64,000 nucleotides of DNA from positions 1 to 64,000 of the forward strand of contig JBCDAA010000002.1 in assembly GCA_039186435.1 (NCBI GenBank), given 5' to 3'. The stretch comes from JALVDI01 sp039186435. GTDB taxonomy: Bacteria; Myxococcota_A; Polyangia; Polyangiales; Houyiibacteriaceae. Shown here piece after piece: positions 7,867-17,035 of the stretch. The notes beneath the pieces are model-generated. The model did not search any database. It had not been told where the DNA came from and was given only the letters and a program-made list of their open reading frames with translations. Position 1 is the stretch's first letter. Each line of letters opens with the position of its first letter. The position numbers and the translations under genes are program-made.

Positions 7867-9236
7867 AGAGACTCCAAAAAGGCGATCAACCGCGCGCGGT
7901 CTGCTTCCGAAAGGGCGCGGAATGCCTCGCGCGCTTCCTCTGCTTCTCCGCCGTGCCAGAGGATCGCCTCGGCGAAGCCGCGCGCTCGCCCATCGTGGAG
8001 GAGGTTCTGATGACCGTTGACCGACTCGAGGTAGCCGAGGCCCCAGAGCGGCGGCGTTCGCCACTCCTGTCCATCCGCTTCAAACACCGGGCGCGCATCG
8101 GCGAGGTCGGGGCCCATGTCGTGCAAAAGCAGATCGGTGTACGGCCAAATCGATTGATCCGAGAGTTCTGGAAAGCCCTCGAGCGTTCCCGTTTGGTGGT
8201 TGGCCACGTGGCAGCCATCACAGCTGAGGCGCCGAAACACCGAGCGTCCGCGGAGTACCTCCGATTCGAGCGCGCGAGGGCGAAACGGGGGCGCGAGGGT
8301 GCGACTGTAGAACGAGACCTTCTCGAGAAGCTCGTCGTCAATTTCTGGGGCGCCACCGTTTGGGGCAGCCGCGCAGTCGTCTTGGCCGGGCGGGCAGTTC
8401 TCAACAGGGTGGAGCGACGACGTGATGCCGAGGTCGCCGAAGAACGCGCCCGCGGTTTGGTGGCGGACGGTCGGCTGCTCGCTCTTCCAGCCGAAACGAC
8501 CGATCGCCATGGCGCCAGCCTCCGGATCCCAAACCCGCTGAATCTCTCCGCTGATCGCGTCGCCGTCCGCGTCATCCGGATCGGCCAGTTCTTCCAGACG
8601 GGCCGCCGGGATCGCCTCGAGCAGCCCGAGGCCGATCATGTGCGGCGCGACGCGTGGCGAAAACTGAATCTCCGATGAAAGGGGGCCGAACGAGAGGTCT
8701 TCGAAGACGTACTCCGGTCGCCGCAGCGAATAGGGCGTTCCGTCCTCGTACGCGCCCGCTTCTTCGGTCCATCGAACAAAGACGCGACCTTCGCCTGGAA
8801 CTTCACGAACCCCGAAGGGCTGAAACTGGCCGCCATACGCAGGATCCGGAAGAGGTCCGCCGTGCTCGTCGACCCCCGGAATCGAAAGGCGAATCAACAC
8901 GCTCGTCAGCGTCGCGTTATCCTCCGGTGGCGTGCCTCGCCCGTCGCGAAAATGACAGGTCGAACAGGCGGCTCCGTTGAAGGTCGGGCCCAGGCCATCG
9001 CGCGCGGTCGTTGTGGACGGGGCGGTGACCCAGGCCTGGCCGAAGAAGGCGTTGCCCGTAAAAAAAGGCCCACGCCGTTCCGAGCTCAGGTTGGAGGACG
9101 GAAAGGTGTAGGCCTGTGACCCGCTCACGAGCAGGAGCAACGTCGTGTCTCCGCCGGGTCGCTCTTCCCCTGGTTCGAGCTGCGGGTCGGATCCACAGGC
9201 AACCAGGAGCGCGAGGCAGGCGGAGACACGGGTCAT
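7863..9236 (-). CDS. di-haem oxidoreductase (DHOR/DUF1111) lipoprotein
   Basis: A 457-residue predicted lipoprotein (lipobox LLVAC, Cys14) with two c-type haem sites: CSTCH near residue 92 and CDGCH near residue 340. Sequence and length fit the di-haem oxidoreductase family (older name putative thiol oxidoreductase), related to MauG and bacterial cytochrome c peroxidases. It lies between two imelysin genes, a combination known from bacterial iron-regulated operons, where it probably performs redox steps on iron or its carrier. It starts 3 bases after the first imelysin and overlaps the second by 4 bases. Confidence 0.93.
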   Translation of the reverse strand: MTRVSACLALLVACGSDPQLEPGEERPGGDTTLLLLVSGSQAYTFPSSNLSSERRGPFFTGNAFFGQAWVTAPSTTTARDGLGPTFNGAACSTCHFRDGRGTPPEDNATLTSVLIRLSIPGVDEHGGPLPDPAYGGQFQPFGVREVPGEGRVFVRWTEEAGAYEDGTPYSLRRPEYVFEDLSFGPLSSEIQFSPRVAPHMIGLGLLEAIPAARLEELADPDDADGDAISGEIQRVWDPEAGAMAIGRFGWKSEQPTVRHQTAGAFFGDLGITSSLHPVENCPPGQDDCAAAPNGGAPEIDDELLEKVSFYSRTLAPPFRPRALESEVLRGRSVFRRLSCDGCHVANHQTGTLEGFPELSDQSIWPYTDLLLHDMGPDLADARPVFEADGQEWRTPPLWGLGYLESVNGHQNLLHDGRARGFAEAILWHGGEAEEAREAFRALSEADRARLIAFLESL

Positions 9237-9239
9237 GCG

Positions 9240-10397
9240 TTACTCAGGATTCGGGACGGTGAAGCCGAGCGCAAAGAAAACCTCGCTGAGCAGCATCTCC
9301 TGCTCGCGAAGCGAATCGATGAGCGCCTGAACACGCCCATTTCCTTCGGTGTTGCCCGGGGAGATCTCGAGATCGAAGGGGGGCTGAAGCGCGCGCGCAA
9401 GGTCCACGCTGGTCTGAATGCGCGTGCGGAGGTTGTCGGCGAGGGTCGGATCGAGCTCGCGCACGACGTCTTCGATGCTGGTGCCGCTCACGACCGAGCC
9501 GTCGATGCGGGTGTAGCGACCGAGGTAGATGTTCTGGACCCCGATGACGTCGAAGAGCATGTCGTTGTGGGTGTTGTCGGAAAAGCAGCTGTGCTCCTCT
9601 TCCTGGTTGCCCGCGTCGAGGGCCGCCTGAAGACGCTCGCCGGCGGTCTCGAAGCCGCTGAGAACGATCATTCCCGTGAGAATGCGCTGGAGCGCGACGT
9701 CCTCGTCGACGGTCTCCATGTCCTGGCGGTAGTTCGACTGACCGGGCGCCCACGCGTCGACGAGATCCGAGAGGTTGCTCTCGAGAAGGTCGCCGGCGGT
9801 CGTAAGGTACTGCCCACGGCGGTCGGCGTTGTCGGCCGTTGAGAAGTCCTCGAAGGTGCGCTGGCCGGGCATCCGCATGCTCGGCTCGGTGAGGTCCTGG
9901 CCCCAGAGCAGGAACTCGATCGGATGCCAGCCGGCCGCCACGTCCGCGTCGCCGCCTTCGCCGTTGGCGCCGCTGATCGAATCGGCGGAAATCGTAAATC
10001 CGGTGTCGTTGACCCGGCCTGCGGTCGCATCGCCATCCACGTAGTCGACGGTCTGCTCGTCCATGGGCCAGGCGTTGATGAGTCCTTCCGGGTCTCCGTC
10101 CATGCCGTCGATGGGGCCGTCGTAGAACCGGTACACCTCGGTCTGGAGGTAAGGCTCGCGGGCTTCAAGCCACACGTCCTTTGCCGCCTGCAGCGTATCT
10201 GCAGATGCGCCGTCGACGAGCGCCTGAAGTGCGGTGTTCATCCGCTGGATCTCCGTGAGGGAGTCCTGGTAGCTCGCGTGCACGATTTCGTTGTAGGTCT
10301 GAATCGCTGCCGCGGTCGTATCTGAGGATCCATCGCCGTCGTCGCCGCAGCTAAACGCCAGCAGGCTGAGACCCAAAGCCATCGTTCGCCTTGTCAT
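9240..10397 (-). CDS. imelysin family lipoprotein (IrpA-like)
   Basis: First gene of the iron operon: 385 residues, lipobox LLAFSC (Cys17), then CGDDGDG. The imelysin helical domain contains the intact GxHxxE motif in GWHPIEFLLWGQD, whose His and Glu are the proposed metal ligands. Imelysins act in the periplasm in iron uptake, although their name comes from a peptidase claim. The ATG at 10397 has a good ribosome site, AGGAGA, six bases upstream. A perfect AT-rich palindrome, probably a Fur operator, lies just upstream. Confidence 0.93.
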   Translation of the reverse strand: MTRRTMALGLSLLAFSCGDDGDGSSDTTAAAIQTYNEIVHASYQDSLTEIQRMNTALQALVDGASADTLQAAKDVWLEAREPYLQTEVYRFYDGPIDGMDGDPEGLINAWPMDEQTVDYVDGDATAGRVNDTGFTISADSISGANGEGGDADVAAGWHPIEFLLWGQDLTEPSMRMPGQRTFEDFSTADNADRRGQYLTTAGDLLESNLSDLVDAWAPGQSNYRQDMETVDEDVALQRILTGMIVLSGFETAGERLQAALDAGNQEEEHSCFSDNTHNDMLFDVIGVQNIYLGRYTRIDGSVVSGTSIEDVVRELDPTLADNLRTRIQTSVDLARALQPPFDLEISPGNTEGNGRVQALIDSLREQEMLLSEVFFALGFTVPNPE

Positions 10398-10411
10398 TGT
10401 ACTCTCCTGAA

Positions 10412-10436
10412 GAAATTGAAAATTGTTTTCAATTTC
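10412..10436 (-). promoter_or_regulatory. Fur-box-like perfect palindrome before the imelysin operon
   Basis: Two 11-bp arms, GAAATTGAAAA and its exact reverse complement, flank a TTG spacer, in a region far more AT-rich than its surroundings. It matches the 7-1-7 Fur core TGAAAATnnTTTTCA and ends 14 bases from the imelysin start codon. Fur repression of the five-gene operon is inferred. Confidence 0.8.
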
Positions 10437-10518
10437 GCCTTTCCTACCAGGGAAAATCCTGAGTGCAATCGCTGTGTTGGGCCCCCGTGAGAAATCCCTC
10501 GAAGGATCTTGAGGTTTT

Positions 10519-10533
10519 TGAAAATCAATTTCA
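10519..10533 (+). promoter_or_regulatory. Fur-box-like site before the haem-receptor operon
   Basis: TGAAAATCAATTTCA is a 7-1-7 inverted repeat with one mismatch, 11 bases before the ATG at 10545. With the palindrome at 10412 it gives two operators in the 147-base divergent region. Confidence 0.7.
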
Positions 10534-10544
10534 TTAATGAGGTC

Positions 10545-10775
10545 ATGCCCAAGCGACACTCGTTGGCCCGCAATTCTTTCTGCCGAATCGATCAGCTCTG
10601 CGGCTGTGGTCGAGTCATCGAGGTTTCCGTGGGGGCCTTCTCTTTGCGCTTCGACGCCGGGTCGCTGCGAAAGCTCGGCAACACGATCAACGAGGCGCTG
10701 AGCAAGCTCGAACGTGAGTCTGAAGAAGCGGCGTTGCTCCTCGACGTGAAGCCAGCGCCACGAGGGCAGGCATGA
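10545..10775 (+). CDS. small Cys-containing protein, 76 aa
   Basis: A small soluble protein opening the receptor operon. Three Cys are grouped as C-x6-C-G-C-G in the first third (FCRIDQLCGCG), followed by a beta strand and a helix (GSLRKLGNTINEALSKLE). No signal peptide. I do not recognise it. The compact Cys group may bind metal or a small Fe-S cluster. The ATG at 10545 is chosen over the upstream in-frame ATG because the latter would lie within the operator. It ends with an ATGA overlap onto a further short ORF. Confidence 0.65.
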   Translation: MPKRHSLARNSFCRIDQLCGCGRVIEVSVGAFSLRFDAGSLRKLGNTINEALSKLERESEEAALLLDVKPAPRGQA

Positions 10776-10921
10776 ACGCCGCGCACGTTGCCCACTTCGA
10801 ACTGGACGGTGACGTGCGCTCTCCAACTCGCTCGCCCATACTGGCAGCGGTGGGTAGTGGAGCTGGCGTGGGTTCTACGCGCTGCGGGCAACGCGTTTCT
10901 CCGCTTGAACACCCCCGATGA
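10772..10921 (+). CDS. possible 49-aa ORF between the small protein and the receptor
   Basis: An open frame of 49 codons starts at an ATGA overlap with the preceding gene and ends 6 bases before the receptor start. Coupling on both sides is suggestive, but the composition (Gly/Ser/Arg/Pro, no clear fold) is that of a chance ORF. Recorded as doubtful. Confidence 0.25.
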   Translation: MNAAHVAHFELDGDVRSPTRSPILAAVGSGAGVGSTRCGQRVSPLEHPR

Positions 10922-10927
10922 TCTCGA

Positions 10928-13057
10928 ATGAGAGCCAACGACCGAAGCGCGCAACCGGTTGCGCGGCATAGAGCAGTTCTCGCGTTCACCCTGTGGGCGT
11001 CTGCGGCTCCGTTCACTTCGGCGCAGGATACGGAAGCGGAAGACGAGTTCACCCTTGATGAGCCGGGGGAACTCACTCTCGACGACGCTGGGGATATCCA
11101 GCTTGAGGGCGACCTTTCGGAGGACATGGATGACCTCATGCTCCGCACGGTTGTCGTTACGGGGACGCGACGCGAGCAACCTCTTGAAGACCTTCCCGTC
11201 GCGGTTGAGGTCATCACTCAAGAAGAGATCGATCGCTCGGGCGCGGAGACCCTCGCGGAGCTCCTTGAAGAACGTGCCGGGCTTCAGACCTTCAACGCGT
11301 TTCGAGGGCAGGGCGTTCAGCTTCGCGGCCTAGAGCCGGAGCACACCCTGATTCTTGTTGATGGTGAGCGCACGATTGGCCGCATTGACGGCACCTTGGA
11401 TCTCACCCGGTGGCAGCTCGAAGATGTCGAGCGGGTTGAGATTGCCCGTGGCTCGGCGTCCGCGCTTTGGGGAAGCGACGCGCTCGCAGGGGTCATCAAC
11501 ATCATTCCGCGCCGCGGTCAGGAGGGCTGGACCGCGTCGGCAAGAGCCACGTACGGCTACCAAGATCGGCGTCGAAGCAACCGGCGCTCGAACTTTGAGG
11601 GCGGACCGCGTATCGACGACGGAGAGGACCTCCCCGACGACAGCTACGGCGGAACCTACGACCTTGTGGGACGCCTCGGGTACGGCACCCAGCGCGCTGG
11701 CGGAACGGTTTTCCTTGGCTACCACCGCCTCGACGGCTTTGACCTCGACCCGCGCGATGGAGCCACGAACGCGCCGGATACCGAAACGATCACCGCCGGT
11801 CTTTCGGGGTGGGCGAAGTTCGGGCCCACAACGCTCCGACTTCGATCTGAGATCCTCCATCGCGACGACGTTATTTTTGAAGCGCGTGGGCCACGGCTGA
11901 TCCGCGAGCGTCTCAACCGAACCGACACCGCGAACGTCAGTCTCACCCCGGTCATCGACTTCGACCGCGGACAGCTCACGATGCGGGTGGCGTACTCCCG
12001 TTTCCGCGATCAGTTTCTCCGGCGGATTGTCGGCGAAGAGCAGATCGACCCCACGACGATCACCACCGAGCAGCTGGGTCAGCTTCAAGGGCGGTACGTG
12101 CACTCGTTTAACGACGCGCACGTTTTCACCATTGGCTACGACACCTCCCTTGAGACGCTTCGAACGCCTCGCCTTCAGCGCACCGGAACGCGCGCCCGCC
12201 TCGCGCCCTATGTTCAGCATGAATGGACTGTGTCGGAGGAGCCCTACGTGGCCGTGGTTCCCGGCATTCGTCTCGACGCGGACAGCTGGTTCGGTACGGC
12301 CGTCTCGCCAAAGGTCGCGGTACGGGTCGACCCCCACGAGAAGCTCGTCTTGCGCGCGTCGGGCGGACGAGGCTTTCGTGCACCGGACTTCCGGGAACTT
12401 CTGCTTCAGTTCACCGACAACGAGAGCCTCGGCTACATCGTGTTTGGGAACCCAGACCTAGAGCCCGAGACCAGCTGGAGCGTGGATGGCGGTGCCGAGC
12501 TGCGTCTTGGCCGCGCTTGGCTCGGCGTGACCGGGTACGCGACCTACGTCGACGACCTCATCACGGTAGACCTCTTCGAGGTGGACGGCGCGGTTTCCCG
12601 CTTTGGCTACGTGAATGTCGGAAGCGCACGGACTCGCGGCCTTGAGGCTCAGGCTCGCTTCGCTCCCCTCCGCGGCGGGGATCATCGTTTTCGCATCGAC
12701 GCCTCGTACACCTTTCTCGATGCGGACGACCGCACCAACAACCGACCCCTTCCCGGTCGCGCGCGGCACGCGGGAACGCTTCACCTTCGCTATCAACATC
12801 AGCCCTCTGGCATCAGCGCCCTCTGGCGGTCGCGACTCTCGGGCGAGCGCATCTTCTTCGATGGCGACGAGCGGATTGAGGCGGAGCCCTTTCTCTCGCT
12901 GGATCTGCGCCTAGAAAAGAACTTTGCCGGTGACCGGTTCCGTATCTTCGTCGGCGTCGACAACGTACTCAACAACGGCGGCACGTTTCTCACGACCCGC
13001 CCGCGAACATTTTGGTTCGGCGTCGCCGCCCGGCGCCGAGCGGAGGAACAAGAATAA
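10928..13057 (+). CDS. TonB-dependent outer-membrane receptor, HmuR-like (probable haem)
   Basis: A 709-residue receptor. A signal peptide (about 1-32) precedes an acidic linker, a TonB-box-like segment (LRTVVVTGTRREQPLED, about 71-87), the plug domain (about 85-195, with GVQLRGLEPEHTLILVDG and ARGSASALWGSDALAGVINII) and a 22-strand barrel. FRAPDFRELLLQF is the family motif found in haem/vitamin/siderophore receptors. The next gene overlaps by one base and encodes HmuY domains, the partner of the HmuR haem receptor in Porphyromonas, so haem is the likely ligand. A Fur-like site precedes the operon. Confidence 0.9.
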   Translation: MRANDRSAQPVARHRAVLAFTLWASAAPFTSAQDTEAEDEFTLDEPGELTLDDAGDIQLEGDLSEDMDDLMLRTVVVTGTRREQPLEDLPVAVEVITQEEIDRSGAETLAELLEERAGLQTFNAFRGQGVQLRGLEPEHTLILVDGERTIGRIDGTLDLTRWQLEDVERVEIARGSASALWGSDALAGVINIIPRRGQEGWTASARATYGYQDRRRSNRRSNFEGGPRIDDGEDLPDDSYGGTYDLVGRLGYGTQRAGGTVFLGYHRLDGFDLDPRDGATNAPDTETITAGLSGWAKFGPTTLRLRSEILHRDDVIFEARGPRLIRERLNRTDTANVSLTPVIDFDRGQLTMRVAYSRFRDQFLRRIVGEEQIDPTTITTEQLGQLQGRYVHSFNDAHVFTIGYDTSLETLRTPRLQRTGTRARLAPYVQHEWTVSEEPYVAVVPGIRLDADSWFGTAVSPKVAVRVDPHEKLVLRASGGRGFRAPDFRELLLQFTDNESLGYIVFGNPDLEPETSWSVDGGAELRLGRAWLGVTGYATYVDDLITVDLFEVDGAVSRFGYVNVGSARTRGLEAQARFAPLRGGDHRFRIDASYTFLDADDRTNNRPLPGRARHAGTLHLRYQHQPSGISALWRSRLSGERIFFDGDERIEAEPFLSLDLRLEKNFAGDRFRIFVGVDNVLNNGGTFLTTRPRTFWFGVAARRRAEEQE

Positions 13058-14667
13058 TGCGTCGTTCTCTTTTCTTTTCCCTAGCGCTTCTTCTCGCTTG
13101 CGATGATCTCGGCAGCAGCCCGGTCGATTCGGGTGCCGATCCTGACGCCGGCACGGACGACGCCGGCGAGGTCGATGCCGGTGCGAGCGAACCGGTGCAG
13201 CACACCGACATCGGCAACGGCGTTACCGAGACCCTCGTCGACGGGACCGACACGCGGCGTTGGCTGGCTCTCGATCTCGACAACGGCGGCGCTGTTCTCG
13301 ATGTGAGCATCACCGAGGACACCGCGTGGGATCTTGCGATTCAGCGCTTCGCGTATCGCACGAACGGCGGCGCGGGAGGTCCCGGCAACGTGCGGGTCGC
13401 GTTCCGGGACGACGTGACCTTCGAGGCGGCGACCCAGGCTCCCGAGGTGGGCTGGACGCAGGATCAGCCCGCTGAGGATTCGATGATCCCGGACGATGTT
13501 CCGATGGGCGAAGAGGTCCCCACCACGGTCATCTCCCACGGTGAAGATCCGTGGTTCAACTACAACCCGATGACGCACGTGCTGACGCCGAAGGAGCGTG
13601 TCTACTTCATCGAAACGAGTGACCGAGCCTACGTTGCGCTTCAGCCGGTCGACTACTACTCGCCGGAGACGGGGGACTCGGGGTATCCCGCGTTCCGCTG
13701 GAAGATGGTCGACGCGCCGGACGGCGTGCTGCCGGGCTTTGATGTCGATGCCTCCTCGCGTGACACCTGGGTCTACCTGAACCTCAGTGGGGAGGTCGTC
13801 ACCGTCGAGAACGAGGCGACTGACCCGTGGGATCTTGCGATCCAGCGCACGGCGATTCGCACGAACGGTGGTGTGAGCGGCCCGGGGGTTGGCGGTGCTC
13901 GCGAGGCGACCGAGACCTGGGAAGTCCTCACGGAGACCACAACCGTGGGCTTTGTCGAAGACTCCCTTCTTCCGCTTCCCGGCCCTCCAGGATCTGGCGA
14001 GGCGCCCGGAAACTCCGCGCTGGCGACCTGGTTCGACTACGAGGAGTCCACGCGAACCGTTTCGGCGCGAGCGAACGCGGCGTTCGTTGTACGAGGTGCC
14101 GCGGGCGGCTACAGCAAGCTTCGCGTCCTCGCCTGGGACGACGGCGTGTACCGTCTCGAGATCGAGCCGATTGCGCGCGTGGTCGACACCCGCAGCGCAA
14201 GTATCGACGCATCGTCGACCGACGTGTGGGCGTACTTCAGCTTCCGGCAGGGCGAGCTCGTCGAGGTTTCGAGCGCGTCGGATGACCCGTCCTGGGACAT
14301 CGGCTTTCAACGCACCGCGATCACGACGAACGGTGGAACGAGCGGCGAAGGGGAAGGTGCGTCCTACGAGGCGAGCGCCGCGTTTGATGAGATCGATGCA
14401 GTGGACGGAGAGTTTCTCGTCGACGAAGACCTGCCTCTGCCCGGACCGCCGGGGAGCGGAACGTTCTCCGGAAACCCCGCCCTCAACACCTGGTTCGACT
14501 ACAACGAAAGCACCCGCGAAGTGAGCGTGCGCGACACGGCCTTTGTGGTCCGCACGGCGGATGGCGGTTTCGTCAAGCTCCAGGTAGAAGCCTGGGACGA
14601 CGGTAACTACACGCTTCGCTGGGCCTACGCGGGCGCGGGCGGAGCTCGCTTCGGAGACGACGAATGA
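13057..14667 (+). CDS. triple-domain HmuY-like haem-binding lipoprotein
   Basis: A 536-residue predicted surface lipoprotein (lipobox LLLAC, Cys15) with an Asp/Ala/Gly tether. It contains three tandem copies of the HmuY domain, at about 65-235, 245-390 and 400-536. Each has a WD(L/I)(A/G)(I/F)QR-x-A(Y/I)-x-TNGG strand, and copies end in WF(D/N)Y followed by a strand ending in K(L/M) and YY or AWD. HmuY proteins capture haem or iron-free porphyrin and hand it to a TonB receptor. The usual HmuY has one domain. TAATG overlap with the receptor shows tight coupling. Confidence 0.85.
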   Translation: MRRSLFFSLALLLACDDLGSSPVDSGADPDAGTDDAGEVDAGASEPVQHTDIGNGVTETLVDGTDTRRWLALDLDNGGAVLDVSITEDTAWDLAIQRFAYRTNGGAGGPGNVRVAFRDDVTFEAATQAPEVGWTQDQPAEDSMIPDDVPMGEEVPTTVISHGEDPWFNYNPMTHVLTPKERVYFIETSDRAYVALQPVDYYSPETGDSGYPAFRWKMVDAPDGVLPGFDVDASSRDTWVYLNLSGEVVTVENEATDPWDLAIQRTAIRTNGGVSGPGVGGAREATETWEVLTETTTVGFVEDSLLPLPGPPGSGEAPGNSALATWFDYEESTRTVSARANAAFVVRGAAGGYSKLRVLAWDDGVYRLEIEPIARVVDTRSASIDASSTDVWAYFSFRQGELVEVSSASDDPSWDIGFQRTAITTNGGTSGEGEGASYEASAAFDEIDAVDGEFLVDEDLPLPGPPGSGTFSGNPALNTWFDYNESTREVSVRDTAFVVRTADGGFVKLQVEAWDDGNYTLRWAYAGAGGARFGDDE

Positions 14668-16676
14668 ATCGTACCCTTGCCCTTTGCGTACTCCTCGGTT
14701 GTGGCGGATCGCCTTCGCCATCGGCCTCGACGCCGACGACGACCGAGCCCTCGGTGACGGTAGAAGACACCCCTGCAGAAGAAACGGCACAGATGATCGC
14801 TGCGGCGGATGTCGTGGTTGATGGCGGCTTGCCGCTACTCCCTCGTGGGCTGACCAGCTTTGGCCTCGCCGAGCACGAGGGCGCGCTCTACCTCCTTGGA
14901 GGCTTCTTTGGTGAGCCCCATCGCTACGTCGCAGAGGACCAGTCGGCGGCGCTGTACGTCCTGCGTCCCGGGATGCGCGAATGGGAAGAGGGACCCGGTC
15001 TCGATCGAGGGATGCAGAGCGTTGCTCTCGTCAACGTGCAAAACGCGCTTCACCGCATTGGCGGTATGCAGGTTCGTGACGGTGGGCTTCACTCGGTTGC
15101 GGAGCACGCGCGCCTCGACCCCGCGGCCGGTCGATGGACGACTCTTCCTGCGCTTCCGGAGCCGCGTTCGTCCCACGACGCCATTGCTCACGGCGACTCG
15201 CTTTGGGTGGTGGGTGGATGGCGCCTGTCCGGTGCGCCGCGCGAAGGAACGTTCGCAGAGACAGCGCTCCGCTTTGATGGCGAGACCTGGCATGCGACGC
15301 CGGCTCCCCTTCGGCGTCGAGCCCTTGGACTCGCGGCCACCGAGAATCATCTCGTTGCGGTCGGCGGGCTCGCCGCAGAAGGCGTCTCTCAGCAGGTCGA
15401 CATTCTCGACGTGAGCACGGGCGAGTGGTCTCGCGGCCCCGATCTGCCCGGAAACCGCACGGGTTTTGGCATCGCGGTGGTGGGCGTCGGCGACTCGGTG
15501 TACGCGAGCGGCTTCGACGGTGTTCTTCGTCGACTACGCGTCGGTGCGGACGCCTGGGAAGACGTCGGAACCATCGCCTTTCCGCGGTTCTTTCACCGCA
15601 TGGTTCACGTCGATGGAGGCTTCGCGGTCGTGGGCGGGATCGGAGGAATGCACACTTCCGGCCGAACCCGCGTGGTGGAGACCGTCCCCGATTCCGGCGG
15701 AGGCGCGCTGACGATCGCGGTGCCTTGGGACGCGGAAGCGAAGAACCGTCAGGGAACCTTCCTCGCCGGCGATCACCTCTACTTCTTCGGCGGCAACAAC
15801 AGCCTCGGGCAGCATGACTTCGAGGTGGAGAACTTCGTGCGCGAAGGATGGCGGCTCCACGTGCCCTCGCTCTCCTTCGAGCAGGTCGCGGATTATCCGG
15901 CGGCGCGCCAGACGATGACGACTCTTGTCGTCCCCTCCGAAGACCCGCGGGAAGAGCCGACGGTGATCTCGCTGGCGGGCTTCGGTCACGAGGGTCCGAC
16001 GGCCGGGGAAGAGACCGTCGCGAAAACGCACCCGGAAATCTTTCGCTACAGCGTGTCGGAGAACGCCTGGAGTCCGATGCCTTCGCTTCCGGTTTCGCGC
16101 AGTCAGCTCGGCGCGTTCTTTCACAACGGTGACCTCGTCGTGATGGGCGGCCTCGACTACGACCCGACCCGTCCGGAAAACGACCAGTTCCGCCATCTCA
16201 CGGAGATCGTGTCGCTTACCGCGAACGGGACGGAGTTCCAGACGCTTGAGCAGGCCCTTCCCGGGCCGCGACGTGCCTTTGGCGGCGCCTACCTCAACGG
16301 GCGCTACTACCTGATCGGCGGCATGCGCGAAGGGTTTCAGCTCGTGGATGGCTGCGTTGCCTTCGATCCCGCCGAGTCATCGTTCGACGAGGTCGCCTGT
16401 CCTCAGCGCACCCGTCTGAACCCGCGCCTCGTGGCGGTCGGCGAGCAACTCGTCCTCGTGGGTGGTACCACGCGGCTCGAAAACGGTGAGCTTGGGGAGG
16501 ACCGCAGCATCGAGGTGTACAACCCCGCGACCAATCGCTGGCGAGCTCTCGAGACGGAGCTTCCGTTCACGCCCAAGCATGCGCAGGCTTTCGACTATCA
16601 CGGTGGTCTGCTCGTGGTTTCGACTCACAACGACGAGCGGCGTCTGCGACTCGCGTTCATTCCGGTGGCCGAGTGA
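14664..16676 (+). CDS. Kelch-repeat beta-propeller lipoprotein
   Basis: A 670-residue predicted lipoprotein (lipobox CVLLGC, Cys13). From about residue 55 to the end it consists of repeated Kelch blades with GG doublets and conserved Trp (for example LYLLGGFFGEP, LWVVGGWRLSG, YYLIGGMREGF). There are enough blades for one large or two consecutive propellers. It overlaps the HmuY gene by ATGA and the next small gene by TGATG. A surface binding or scaffold role in haem capture is likely from context; no catalytic motif is visible. Confidence 0.85.
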   Translation: MNRTLALCVLLGCGGSPSPSASTPTTTEPSVTVEDTPAEETAQMIAAADVVVDGGLPLLPRGLTSFGLAEHEGALYLLGGFFGEPHRYVAEDQSAALYVLRPGMREWEEGPGLDRGMQSVALVNVQNALHRIGGMQVRDGGLHSVAEHARLDPAAGRWTTLPALPEPRSSHDAIAHGDSLWVVGGWRLSGAPREGTFAETALRFDGETWHATPAPLRRRALGLAATENHLVAVGGLAAEGVSQQVDILDVSTGEWSRGPDLPGNRTGFGIAVVGVGDSVYASGFDGVLRRLRVGADAWEDVGTIAFPRFFHRMVHVDGGFAVVGGIGGMHTSGRTRVVETVPDSGGGALTIAVPWDAEAKNRQGTFLAGDHLYFFGGNNSLGQHDFEVENFVREGWRLHVPSLSFEQVADYPAARQTMTTLVVPSEDPREEPTVISLAGFGHEGPTAGEETVAKTHPEIFRYSVSENAWSPMPSLPVSRSQLGAFFHNGDLVVMGGLDYDPTRPENDQFRHLTEIVSLTANGTEFQTLEQALPGPRRAFGGAYLNGRYYLIGGMREGFQLVDGCVAFDPAESSFDEVACPQRTRLNPRLVAVGEQLVLVGGTTRLENGELGEDRSIEVYNPATNRWRALETELPFTPKHAQAFDYHGGLLVVSTHNDERRLRLAFIPVAE

Positions 16677-17035
16677 TGCGAAACGCTCGCGCCCACGATC
16701 CAAACGGTCGCCGTGTCGTCCACCGACACGGCTCATGGGAAGTGCGCGCGGGCGTCGACCTTCAGCTGTGGGATCCGGAGCGAGAGGTTTCGCTCTTGCT
16801 TCCCTCCCCTTACGTCGCGGAGTTCTTCGAGCTTCTCACCCCGACCGGGTGGCCTCTTGAGATCCACGACTACGGGGTCCTTGTTCATCTCGCCGAGTCG
16901 CGCTTTCAGATCACGCTCCCGCCTTGGGCTCACCTTCGCGCGTGGCTCCGTTGGCACATTCGTACCGCGAGGATCTCATGCGAACGCGCAGAACTCGCAT
17001 CGGTCCACCTGCTTCAACCCTCGGCTCTTCGATGA
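16676..17035 (+). CDS. small conserved protein, family A (119 aa)
   Basis: A soluble protein without signal peptide. It shares a clear pattern with the protein at 52600-52935: G(S/P)WE(V/L)R, a QLxxPE segment, then (L/I)LLPSP, and near the C-terminus a WLRW(H/Q)(I/V)R helix. I do not recognise the family. It ends the receptor-HmuY-Kelch operon, coupled by TGATG. GTG at 16673 is an alternative start. The last 22 bases run antisense to the 3' end of the subtilase gene. A cytoplasmic role tied to iron or haem is inferred from both copies being in Fur-site operons. Confidence 0.75.
   Translation: MRNARAHDPNGRRVVHRHGSWEVRAGVDLQLWDPEREVSLLLPSPYVAEFFELLTPTGWPLEIHDYGVLVHLAESRFQITLPPWAHLRAWLRWHIRTARISCERAELASVHLLQPSALR

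Noticed and set aside
13081..14790. 569-codon minus-strand open frame
   Set aside because: It lies opposite the triple HmuY lipoprotein, whose plus-strand frame has signal peptide, domains and overlaps; the opposite product is Arg/His-rich without motifs.
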